Source: Thermostichus vulcanus str. 'Rupite' | GTDB taxonomy: Bacteria; Cyanobacteriota; Cyanobacteriia; Thermostichales; Thermostichaceae | NCBI RefSeq assembly: GCF_022848905.1 | Contig: NZ_JAFIRA010000008.1 | Coordinates: 1-64,000 of the forward strand | Length of the DNA stretch: 64,000 nt | Reading direction: 5' to 3' | Part shown: positions 51,258 to 59,539 of the stretch, piece by piece | Layout of the letters: every line of letters starts with the position of its first letter | Numbering within the stretch: position 1 is the first letter of the stretch | The notes under the pieces: generated by a model | What the model was told of the DNA's origin: nothing | What the model saw: only the letters and a program-made list of their open reading frames with translations | Database searches by the model: none | Position numbers and translations under genes: made by a program

Positions 51258-51824
51258 ATGTCGTCCGTAACCCCCTTGTACTGGGATCGCCTCACCAACG
51301 GGATCCCGACCGCCCTTGAGGCTGACCTGATCCTGGTTTCGGATGGGCAGGCTCTGGTGGCTGTAGAGTTTTCCCCCTTTGAGCAGGGCCTGCGGCAACG
51401 ACTCGAAAAACGCTTCCGTGCCGTAGATTGGATCCCTGAGGCGAATCCACAGGGGGTGAGAGAAGCCGTACGGGCCTATTTTGCCGGGGAATGGGATCCC
51501 ATCCAGGCGGTGCCAGTGAATCCGGGCGGTACCTCCTTTCAGCAGCAGGTATGGCAGGCACTACGCGGGATCCCGGTTGGAGAAACCCGCACCTACGGGG
51601 AGCTGGCCGCTCAACTGGGTAACCGCCATGGGGCACGAGCGGTGGGCATGGCCAATGCCCTCAACCCCATCGCCATTGTCATCCCCTGTCATCGCGTTAT
51701 CGGTGCAGGGGCAGATCTGACGGGGTATGCAGGCGGGTTGGAGCGCAAACGCTGGCTTTTGGCCCATGAAGGGGTACCGCTGGGCAACTGCTCTGCACAC
51801 GCTCAGTTGAGTTTGCTCTATTGA
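51258..51824 (+). CDS. ogt: Methylated-DNA-protein-cysteine methyltransferase
   Basis: Suicide repair enzyme that moves the alkyl group from O6-alkylguanine to its own Cys. The 188-residue protein has a poorly conserved N-terminal RNase H-like domain (about 1-90). The C-terminal domain reads FQQQVWQALRGIPVGETRTYGELAAQLGNRHGARAVGMANALNPIAIVIPCHRVIGAGADLTGYAGGLERKRWLLAHEG, with the active-site Cys in PCHRV and the arginine-finger helix in GARAVGMANA. ATG 51258 is used; GATCCTGAAG lies before it. The tandem TGATATCAGG downstream (51822-51841) is a short direct repeat. Confidence 0.92.
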   Translation: MSSVTPLYWDRLTNGIPTALEADLILVSDGQALVAVEFSPFEQGLRQRLEKRFRAVDWIPEANPQGVREAVRAYFAGEWDPIQAVPVNPGGTSFQQQVWQALRGIPVGETRTYGELAAQLGNRHGARAVGMANALNPIAIVIPCHRVIGAGADLTGYAGGLERKRWLLAHEGVPLGNCSAHAQLSLLY

Positions 51825-51906
51825 TATCAGGTGATATCAGGCCATTTCACGAGTTGATGACTTTATTGATTTTATTGATGACTATACAGAACCGGGATCC
51901 CTGTCC

Positions 51907-52767
51907 ATGCAATTGAGAGATGTTTTACGCTTGCTCCTGCTGTCCGCTATTTGGGGATTTTCCTTCATTTTTATGCGGGTCATTGCGCCTGTGTTGGGGC
52001 CAGTGTTGACCGCAGAGCTGCGGGTGATGTTGGCGGGGATTGCCCTAACGCTTTATTTTGGGTTAATTCGCTTTCCGGTGGGATGGAAAGAGCATTGGCG
52101 GCAATACCTAATCATTGGAACGATCAATTCTGCCCTACCTTTTTTGCTGTTTTCCTTTGCCGCACAACATATTCCCGCCGCTTATTCGATTATCTTCAAT
52201 GCCAGCGCGCCCTTGTTTGGGGCGATTTTCGGGGTGATTTGGCTGGGGGAATCCTTCAGCTTCAGCAAAGGCTTGGGTTTGCTTTTGGGGTTGGCGGGAG
52301 TGGCTTTGGTCAGTCGGGCAGGCCTTAGCACAGCATTTTCCCAGTGGTTTGGGTGGGCAATGGCAGCCTGCTTGGTGGCCTCAATGTGTTATGGGTTGGC
52401 CGGGGTTTACTTGAAACGCTTTGCCCAACACATTAAACCGATGGGAATTGCAGCCGGTAGCCAAATTGCGGCAGGGTTGGTGCTCTTGCCTTTGGTGCCT
52501 TTCGCTCCCCCGACAGGGCCTTTTACAGCCGTGATTGGGTTGAATGTGCTGGGGTTGTCGTTGCTCTGCAGTGCCGTGGCCTATCTGTTTTACTTTCAGT
52601 TAATCGCCGATATTGGCCCCACCAAAGCCTTGACCGTTACCTTCTTGGTGCCTGTGTTTGGCTTGCTGTGGGGAGCCCTGTTTTTGGGGGAAGCAGTGAC
52701 GGTTTCGATGCTGCTGGGGTGTGGGTTGGTGCTGTTGGGAACGATGCTCGTCCTGCGTAGATCCTAG
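51907..52767 (+). CDS. EamA/DMT-family membrane transporter (second copy)
   Basis: A 286-residue protein with ten hydrophobic helices in two EamA repeats, beginning VLRLLLLSAIWGFSFIFMRVIAPVLGPVLTAELRVMLAG. The second repeat includes LSLLCSAVAYLFYFQLIADIGPTKALTVTFLVPVFGLLWGALFLGEAVT, the standard ending. The substrate is unknown. Only a few sequence blocks match the EamA gene at 14424, so these are separate branches. ATG 51907 is close behind a GGGATCC. The Uma2 pseudogene lies convergent to it, 54 bp away. Confidence 0.88.
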   Translation: MQLRDVLRLLLLSAIWGFSFIFMRVIAPVLGPVLTAELRVMLAGIALTLYFGLIRFPVGWKEHWRQYLIIGTINSALPFLLFSFAAQHIPAAYSIIFNASAPLFGAIFGVIWLGESFSFSKGLGLLLGLAGVALVSRAGLSTAFSQWFGWAMAACLVASMCYGLAGVYLKRFAQHIKPMGIAAGSQIAAGLVLLPLVPFAPPTGPFTAVIGLNVLGLSLLCSAVAYLFYFQLIADIGPTKALTVTFLVPVFGLLWGALFLGEAVTVSMLLGCGLVLLGTMLVLRRS

Positions 52768-52820
52768 GGTTGCTCAGTTGGAGAAGATCCTCCGAGACTT
52801 CATGAGGCACCCTAAGATCT

Positions 52821-53572
52821 TCAATCAAGAATAGGATCGGGATCAACACCCAACTCCTGCAGCTTGGCCAGAAGGCGCTGATTCCGCTGATATTCCAAAT
52901 CCACTTGCCGTTGGGTGGCCTCTAACTGGTTCTGCGCAGCCACAGCAGCTTCCTCTGGGCTAGCCACTAGGGATCCCTGAGGGGTAAAAAACCGCAGTTG
53001 ATGCTCATGAATACCCAAATAAAGGCCCAGCTGTTCGCTCCAAAGCCAACCTTGTTCTGTGGGAGAAAGGGGTTGGTACTTGCCATCCACGAGGTGAAAG
53101 CCTTCAAATTCCAGACTTTGCGGGTCAAACCAAAAATAGTCGGGGGTGCGAAAAATATCCTGGTAAAGCTCCTTTTTCAGGGTGCGGTCGGTAATTGCAG
53201 TAGATTCTGAAAGTAACTCCACAATCAGATTGGGATACTTCCCCCCCTCTTCCCACACTGTCCAACTTTTGCGGGGCCGTTTCTCGGTGTTTAAAACAAC
53301 AAAAAGTCTGGGCCTCTAAAGTCTCTGGATTTGACTTGAGTAGGGCTGTAGTAGATTGTCAGGGTACCCGAGGCATAGAAGTCTTCCCGCTCACGCCATA
53401 AGCATTTGAGCAAGCGGATCAGCAGGTCGATTTGCTCTCGATGAAGATCGGTTTCCAAGGGGGGTTCGTCGCTGTCAAGGTTGCAGGGAGGCCACACAAT
53501 ATCTTCAGCCTCTTCCGGTGGTGGAGAGGTCTGTAGGTTGGGAAAGAAGTCAGTGGTGGCAGAAGAAGACAC
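52821..53572 (-). pseudogene. Uma2-family nuclease gene with a one-base frameshift
   Basis: Two abutting frames make one Uma2 (DUF820, PD-(D/E)XK) protein. The first (53572-53291) ends FRGPDFLLF and then stops. If one T is added to the T5 run at 53301-53305 (minus strand TTTTT), it reads on as GPDFFVVLNTEKRPRKSWTVWEEGGKYPNLIVELLSESTAI, which joins the second frame (53258-52821). The restored protein of about 250 residues has the D (GPDF), E (VELLS) and FWFDP elements of the family. I call it a pseudogene, but a programmed or sequencing-error frameshift in a homopolymer is equally possible. GTG 53572 is the start. Uma2 genes are often numerous and of unknown role. Confidence 0.75.
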
Positions 53573-53846
53573 AGCAGCCAGAGCAACTCAACCTCAAGGA
53601 TAGCCAGCCCAGAGGGACTCTTGTATACAGGAGGCTCTAGCCTAGATTTTAGGGGATCCCAGAATATTCAGAGCTGGCCAAACTCGCTGGAACAACGGGA
53701 TGCTCTTGGGCAGAAGCAAAACCAGGGATCCCCATCGGCAGGATCCCAGCAGCGGTTCCCTTCCCAACCCAATCCCAATTCAAAAGAGATTACAAGATCC
53801 CCGCAGCATTCATGAAACCTGAACCACCATGGGGGTATAGATACCT

Positions 53847-56240
53847 ATGGGTCTGGTTATGGTTCTGGCAGAACAGCTCTCAACAAAACCCCTTAGCGCT
53901 GACCAACTGCAGAAAATCGATGCCTACTGGCGGGCTGCCAACTACTTGTCCGTCGGTCAAATTTACCTCATGGATAATCCCCTCTTGCGGGAGCCTCTCA
54001 AACTGGAGCACGTCAAGCCGCGCCTGTTGGGGCACTGGGGCACCACACCGGGACTGAACTTCATCTACGTCCATCTCAACCGCATCATCAAACGGGATCA
54101 CCTCAACATTCTCTACATCACCGGCCCCGGACATGGTGGGCCCGGCTTGGTGGCCAATACCTATCTGGAAGGCACCTACAGCGAGGTGTATCCAAACATC
54201 GGCCAAGATACAGAAGGACTGCGCAAACTCTTCAAGCAGTTCTCCTTCCCCGGCGGGATCCCGAGCCATGTTGCCCCCGAAACCCCCGGCTCCATTCACG
54301 AAGGGGGGGAATTGGGCTACGCCCTTTCTCATGCCTTTGGGGCAGCCTTCGATAACCCCGACTTGCTGGTGGCTTGTGTGGTGGGGGATGGCGAAGCGGA
54401 AACCGGCCCTCTGGCCACCTCCTGGCACTCCAACAAATTCCTTAACCCGATCCACGATGGCGCAGTGCTGCCGATTTTGCACCTGAACGGCTACAAGATC
54501 GCCAATCCCACGATTTTGGCCCGTCTCAGCCGGGAGGAGTTGCAAAGCCTGTTTGTGGGGTACGGTTACAAGCCCTACTTTGTGGAAGGGTCGGATCCGG
54601 CGGAAATGCACCAACTGATGGCCGCCACCCTGGATACCGTTATCCATGAAATCCAGGAGATCCAGCACAACGCCCGCAGCAAAGGGGATCCCACTCGTCC
54701 GCAATGGCCGATGATCATCCTGAGAACCCCGAAAGGATGGACAGGCCCGAAAGAAGTGGACGGCAAAAAAACCGAAGATTTCTGGCGCTCTCACCAAGTG
54801 CCCCTGGCGGAAGTGGCCTCCAAGCCCGAGTATCTGCAAATACTGGAAAACTGGATGCGCAGCTACAAGCCGGAAGAACTCTTCGATGAAAACGGTCGCC
54901 TCATCCCCGAGTTGCAAGAACTGGCACCCCAAGGGGAAAAGCGCATGGGAGCACTGCCCCACGCCAACGGTGGTCTGCTGACGCGAGATTTGAAAATGCC
55001 GGATTTCCGTCGTTATGCTGTGCCTGTGCCTCATCCCGGTACTACTGAAGCAGAAGCCACTCGCATCATGGGGCAGTTTTTGCGGGATGTGATGAAGCTG
55101 AACCAAGATCAGCGCAACTTCCGCATCTTTGGCCCGGACGAAACCGCCTCCAACCGCTGGAATGCAGTGTTTGAAGCCAGCGACCGCACCTGGGTGGCAG
55201 AAACCTACGACTACGACGAGCATCTCTCCCCCGATGGGCGGGTGATGGAGATCCTGAGTGAGCATACCTGTCAGGGCTGGCTGGAGGGCTACCTGTTAAC
55301 AGGGCGACACGGCTTTTTCTCCTGCTACGAAGCCTTTATCCACCTAGTGGATTCCATGTTCAATCAGCACGCCAAATGGCTGAAAACCACCCGACATATT
55401 CCCTGGCGGCGACCGATCCCCTCCCTCAACTACCTGCTCACCTCCCATGTGTGGCGGCAGGATCACAATGGATTTAGCCACCAGGATCCCGGCTTTTTGG
55501 ATCATGTGGTTAACAAAAAAGCCGATGTGATTCGGGTGTATCTGCCCCCCGATGCCAATACCCTGCTCTCGGTAACCGATCACTGTCTGCGCAGTCGCCA
55601 CTATGTGAACGTGGTGGTGGCAGGTAAACAACCGGCCCTGCAATATCTGGATATGGATGCAGCCATTAAGCACTGCACCCAAGGTCTGGGCATTTGGGAA
55701 TGGGCCAGCAACGATCAAGGCTCAGAGCCGGATGTGGTCATGGCTTGCTGTGGCGATGTCCCAACGATGGAAACCTTGGCGGCGGTAGACTTCTTGCGGC
55801 AGCACCTGCCGGATATCAAGATTCGGGTGGTGAATGTGGTCAACCTGATGAAGTTGCAACCCCCCGGTGAGCACCCCCACAGCATTAGCGATGTGGATTA
55901 CGCCAGCATCTTCACTCCCGATAAGCCGATTGTGTTTGCCTTCCACGGCTATCCCTGGTTAATCCACCGCCTCACCTACCGCCGTCCCAACCACAACAAC
56001 CTGCACGTGCGCGGTTACAAGGAGGAAGGCACCACCACCACACCGTTTGATATGTGTGTCCTCAACGAGGTGGATCGCTTTAGCCTGGCAGATGACGTGT
56101 TGGATCGGGTGGATCGCTTCAAATACGAGCGGGCCCATATCAAGCAGATCATCCACAACAAGTTTGTCGAGCACAAGCAATACATCCACCAGTACGGAGA
56201 AGACATGCCGGAGGTGCGCAACTGGAAATGGCCCTATTGA
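53847..56240 (+). CDS. xfp: Xylulose-5-phosphate/fructose-6-phosphate phosphoketolase
   Basis: Thiamine-diphosphate enzyme that splits xylulose-5-P (or fructose-6-P) with phosphate to acetyl-phosphate plus glyceraldehyde-3-P (or erythrose-4-P). The 797-residue protein has the N-terminal TPP block [51 protein letters not shown], the [21 protein letters not shown] (GDGE..N) cofactor motif and the family-typical GMQQH-like regions. It begins [44 protein letters not shown] 53847 or 53859 could be the start. The gene has 273 bp of gap on the 5' side, so it is probably transcribed alone. Confidence 0.96.
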   Translation: MGLVMVLAEQLSTKPLSADQLQKIDAYWRAANYLSVGQIYLMDNPLLREPLKLEHVKPRLLGHWGTTPGLNFIYVHLNRIIKRDHLNILYITGPGHGGPGLVANTYLEGTYSEVYPNIGQDTEGLRKLFKQFSFPGGIPSHVAPETPGSIHEGGELGYALSHAFGAAFDNPDLLVACVVGDGEAETGPLATSWHSNKFLNPIHDGAVLPILHLNGYKIANPTILARLSREELQSLFVGYGYKPYFVEGSDPAEMHQLMAATLDTVIHEIQEIQHNARSKGDPTRPQWPMIILRTPKGWTGPKEVDGKKTEDFWRSHQVPLAEVASKPEYLQILENWMRSYKPEELFDENGRLIPELQELAPQGEKRMGALPHANGGLLTRDLKMPDFRRYAVPVPHPGTTEAEATRIMGQFLRDVMKLNQDQRNFRIFGPDETASNRWNAVFEASDRTWVAETYDYDEHLSPDGRVMEILSEHTCQGWLEGYLLTGRHGFFSCYEAFIHLVDSMFNQHAKWLKTTRHIPWRRPIPSLNYLLTSHVWRQDHNGFSHQDPGFLDHVVNKKADVIRVYLPPDANTLLSVTDHCLRSRHYVNVVVAGKQPALQYLDMDAAIKHCTQGLGIWEWASNDQGSEPDVVMACCGDVPTMETLAAVDFLRQHLPDIKIRVVNVVNLMKLQPPGEHPHSISDVDYASIFTPDKPIVFAFHGYPWLIHRLTYRRPNHNNLHVRGYKEEGTTTTPFDMCVLNEVDRFSLADDVLDRVDRFKYERAHIKQIIHNKFVEHKQYIHQYGEDMPEVRNWKWPY

Positions 56241-56384
56241 GGGGTGAACCCTAGGTCAATTCCAAGGGATCCTTACACAACGAACGTTCGCATCTGAGCC
56301 TCTGGCGGGATAGAGTTTTTCTGGGCTCTCTCTTGCCGGAGCTTTTTTTGGGGTGGCTGTTGTGGTGTGTTGGAGGCTGTGGCT

Positions 56385-57572
56385 GTGAAGGATCCCGTAC
56401 CCGTCTCTTGGTCTAATTCAGCATCTGGTTCAGCTGAGTCGGAGTGGTCCGCTCCGGATCCCTCTGCTGATCGCGTCAGCGGGACGGACTCTTTATTAAC
56501 CCCAGAGTCTATGGAGCCAGGGGATCCACCTTCTGCTCCATGGGGGGGGATGCTGCTCTCCTTGGGGTTGGGCTTGGTGCTCACGGGCCTGTTGGCGGGA
56601 GTACGCCCCTGGGTGCTTGTCCCCTTTGGGGTGAGTGTGGTGGCCTCTATGGTATTGGGATCCCTGTTGATCCCTTGGTTGCAACGGTGGAAAGCGGGGC
56701 AGGTGATTCGCCAGGAAGGGCCACAATCGCACCTAAAAAAGGCGGGTACGCCGACCATGGGGGGGATCAGTTTTCTCCCGGTGGGGCTGCTGGTGGCTTT
56801 GGGGTGGACGGGATGGGATCCCCAGGTGCTGGCGGTTGCCGGGCTCACTTTGGCCTATGGCTTTGTCGGTTGGCTGGATGATTGGCAGGTGATTCGCCAG
56901 CAATCCAACAAGGGATTATCTCCCCAGCAAAAGCTGTTTTTGCAATTGGGGATCGCAGCTGTCTTTTGTGGATACTTGGCCTGGCAAGGGATCCCTACTG
57001 GGCTGACGGTACCGGGGCTAGGCCGGCTCCCGTTGGGTGGGCTGTTTTGGCCGCTGGCGGTGTTTGTGCTGGTGGGCACCAATAACGCCGTCAACCTGAC
57101 GGATGGCATGGATGGGTTGGCGGCAGGGGTAGTGGCGATTTTGCTGTTTGGGCTGGGGCTGATCCAGGCGGATCCGCAGTTATCGCTGCTGGCTTTTGGG
57201 TTGAGCGGCGCCTGTTTGGGGTTTCTTGCCCACAACCACCACAAGGCAAGGGTCTTCATGGGCGATACCGGATCCCTGGGTTTGGGAGGAGCGCTAGCGG
57301 GTTTGGCGCTGCTCGGGGATCAACTGTGGGCCTTGGCCTGGATGGGGGGCGTGCTCGTGGTGGAGGCGCTGTCGGTGATTGTGCAGGTGAGCTACTTCAA
57401 ATACAGCAAACGCAAAACAGGGGAAGGGAAACGTCTGCTGCGCATGTCCCCGCTCCATCATCATCTGGAATTGGGGGGCTGGTCTGAGGTACAGGTGGTT
57501 GGATCCCTGTATGGGATCACGGCGCTGTTGGTGGGGTTAGGCTGGGCCTGGTGGCATTGGGCCGGGGTTTGA
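56385..57572 (+). CDS. mraY: Phospho-N-acetylmuramoyl-pentapeptide transferase MraY
   Basis: Integral membrane enzyme that makes lipid I from UDP-MurNAc-pentapeptide and undecaprenyl phosphate. The 395-residue protein has ten helices; the core blocks are LKKAGTPTMGGISFLP, YGFVGWLDDWQVIRQQSNKGLSPQQKL (the DD pair), VFVLVGTNNAVNLTDGMDGLAAG and HNHHKARVFMGDTGSLGLGG. The C-terminal MSPLHHHLELGGWSE block is also intact. Unlike most MraY it has a 50-residue polar N-terminal extension (SWSNSASGSAESEWSAPDP and so on). I choose GTG 56385, with GGAGG nine bases before; GTG 56367 or 56379 are alternatives. It is alone here, away from other mur genes. Confidence 0.93.
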   Translation: MKDPVPVSWSNSASGSAESEWSAPDPSADRVSGTDSLLTPESMEPGDPPSAPWGGMLLSLGLGLVLTGLLAGVRPWVLVPFGVSVVASMVLGSLLIPWLQRWKAGQVIRQEGPQSHLKKAGTPTMGGISFLPVGLLVALGWTGWDPQVLAVAGLTLAYGFVGWLDDWQVIRQQSNKGLSPQQKLFLQLGIAAVFCGYLAWQGIPTGLTVPGLGRLPLGGLFWPLAVFVLVGTNNAVNLTDGMDGLAAGVVAILLFGLGLIQADPQLSLLAFGLSGACLGFLAHNHHKARVFMGDTGSLGLGGALAGLALLGDQLWALAWMGGVLVVEALSVIVQVSYFKYSKRKTGEGKRLLRMSPLHHHLELGGWSEVQVVGSLYGITALLVGLGWAWWHWAGV

Positions 57573-57671
57573 GCCGACTTGTTAACCCAACTGCCCAGTT
57601 TCAAGTGCCCTCCCTGCAGAAATGGATTGGCCGCGAACAGCGATAGGCAGTGGGGGTTAGCGGGATCCCAG

Positions 57672-58067
57672 TTAAGAATTGGAAAAGAAGAGAAACTTCA
57701 CAAACCCAGTTAATACCCCTCCCACTAAGGTCAATATTGCCCCACGGCTGATGAATTCTTGAAAATCCAGGCGTTTTCCCAAACCATCTATTTTCTCGGT
57801 CAACTTTTCTTCGACACGCTTCAGGTCTCCTTCCAGACGAGTTTCCACCTGCTGGATTTTCCCTTCTAGGCGGGTTTCTACTTGCTTGATCTCAGCTCTA
57901 ACCCCATCTATCTGGGCATGTAGGTCTCGGAAACCTACTTCCATTTTTTGGTCAAGCCTCTGATACTGCAAGTCAAATTTCTTATCTAGCTCCTGGTATT
58001 GGACATCAATCTTCTTATCCATAGCGAGGATAAGCTCTTTCAGTTCCTGTAAAGTCGGCTCGCTCAT
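57672..58067 (-). CDS. Coiled-coil protein with C-terminal membrane helix (paralogue of 44263 gene)
   Basis: A 131-residue protein beginning MSEPTLQELKELILAMDKKIDVQYQELDKKFDLQYQRLDQKMEVGF, with the same 11-residue LDKK-type spacing as the gene at 44263. It then has a regular coiled coil (QVETRLEGKIQQVETRLEGDLKRVEEKLTEKIDGLGKRLDFQEF). The C-terminus RGAILTLVGGVLTGFVKFLFF is a membrane helix, corresponding to RGVLLAAIGGTLGAVAKVLFF there. The FI/FNRG element before it is also shared. ATG 58067 with an AAAGATCCCTG stretch upstream. Function unknown. Confidence 0.7.
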   Translation of the reverse strand: MSEPTLQELKELILAMDKKIDVQYQELDKKFDLQYQRLDQKMEVGFRDLHAQIDGVRAEIKQVETRLEGKIQQVETRLEGDLKRVEEKLTEKIDGLGKRLDFQEFISRGAILTLVGGVLTGFVKFLFFSNS

Positions 58068-58183
58068 GATAAAGATCCCTGATGGTTGCTCTCCCCGCAG
58101 GTATTGTGAGCATGGTGAACATTCTAGCCAGCCGCAGATCCTCTACAGTCTTGGCACGACACTCTTGGGAGAAAGATCGCAAT

Positions 58184-59338
58184 ATGACTTTAGGCAGTAA
58201 CCGTTCCCGCTGGTGGTCTCGCTGGCGCAGCCCCTCTAACCGTAGACACGGAGTTCCTTTGCTCTCTTTGCTACTGGGCATGGTGCTGGTTCTAACAACG
58301 GTACTCGGGGTGGGATCCCAGGCCCAAAGCCAGTTGGTGGATGTCAAACTTCAGCTGAAATGGTTCCCGCAAGCCCAATTTGCCGGTTACCTGATTGCCA
58401 AGGAAAAAGGCTTTTACGAGGCAGAAGGGTTGAATGTGGAACTCTTGCCGATTGGGGATCAATCCCCAATTCAGACGGTGACCGTAGGTGGGGCCGATTT
58501 TGGCAATACCTGGATTACCGACCTGCTGACGGCACGGGCTCAAGGACTGCCGGTCGTTCACATTGCCCAGATTTTCCAACAGTCTGGCTATGCGATGGTG
58601 TCCCTCAAATCCAGCGGCATCGAAACACCCCTTGACTTCAAAGGCAAGAAGGTGGGTATTTGGCCTTCCGGCAACGAATATCCAGCGCTGGCTTTGATGA
58701 AAGCCTTCGACCTCACCACCAGCCTGGATACGGGCGTGAGCAACCCGGATGTGGAGCTGATCACCTACGGTTTTGATCCTGCTTTGGTCTTCCCGGATCA
58801 GGTGGATGTGGCTTCGGCCATGCTTTACAACGAGCTGAACCAGATTGTCGGCTTGGGGTACCCTCTCAGCGAGTTGAATGTGATCCACCTGCCGGACTAC
58901 GACATCAATTTGCTGGAAGACTTGCTCTTCACCACCGAGCGGGTCTTGAACGACAGCAACTTTAAGGGATCCGGCCAATCCGGCAAAGAAATTGCCGCCA
59001 AACTGGTAAAAGCCTCGATTGAGGGCTGGGATTACGCCGTAGCCAATCCAGAAGAAACCGTACAAGTTGTTCTGACCTTCTGTGGGGCAACCTGCCAAGG
59101 ATCCGGCTCCGAATCGGATCCCCTCAAGCATCAAACCTGGCAAATGACTGAAATTGCCAAACTGTACCAAGCGGGCCCTACCTTGGAGGGCAATGCTGGA
59201 TTGTTGGATCCCTCGGTTTACCAAGCCAATGTGGAAACCCTGAAGGCGTTGGGCATTCTCAGTGCTGATCCGCCTGCAGCAGTGGTGGATTATTCGGTAT
59301 GGGAAATGGCTACCGGCAAGTCAGCCCCCACCAGCTAA
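58184..59338 (+). CDS. NMT1/THI5-like ABC transporter substrate-binding protein (orphan)
   Basis: A 384-residue periplasmic binding protein of the SsuA/THI5 family. Following a basic N-terminus (SRWWSRWRSPSNRRHG) there is a hydrophobic segment VPLLSLLLGMVLVLTTVLGV with cleavage likely near SQA. The mature part begins VDVKLQLKWFPQAQFAGYLIAKEKGFYEAEGLNVELLPIG, the family signature, followed by GGADFGNTWITDLLTARAQGLPVVHIAQIFQQSGY. Ligands in this family are thiamine pyrimidine precursors, riboflavin or sulfonates; which one applies here is unknown. No permease or ATPase gene is adjacent. I choose ATG 58184; a longer frame starts at 58082. Confidence 0.8.
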   Translation: MTLGSNRSRWWSRWRSPSNRRHGVPLLSLLLGMVLVLTTVLGVGSQAQSQLVDVKLQLKWFPQAQFAGYLIAKEKGFYEAEGLNVELLPIGDQSPIQTVTVGGADFGNTWITDLLTARAQGLPVVHIAQIFQQSGYAMVSLKSSGIETPLDFKGKKVGIWPSGNEYPALALMKAFDLTTSLDTGVSNPDVELITYGFDPALVFPDQVDVASAMLYNELNQIVGLGYPLSELNVIHLPDYDINLLEDLLFTTERVLNDSNFKGSGQSGKEIAAKLVKASIEGWDYAVANPEETVQVVLTFCGATCQGSGSESDPLKHQTWQMTEIAKLYQAGPTLEGNAGLLDPSVYQANVETLKALGILSADPPAAVVDYSVWEMATGKSAPTS

Positions 59339-59539
59339 CGGTACCTGTTACGGGGATCACAAACTGGTCAGGGGTTCCGGCCTGCCCGGGATCCCTTTTG
59401 GATCCCTTTGCAGTCTGGGAGAAACGCAAAGATTACTGACGGATGTTTGTTCGCCGTCAAATATTCTGACTAAATCCTTTACATTCGCCGCCGCAGATCG
59501 GGGATCGCTGTAACGTATGGATATGAACTTAGGTTAACA

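Noticed and set aside
53880-55265. 461-codon open frame antisense to the phosphoketolase
   Set aside because: Shadow of a highly conserved gene; the composition follows the codon complement and it matches nothing I know.
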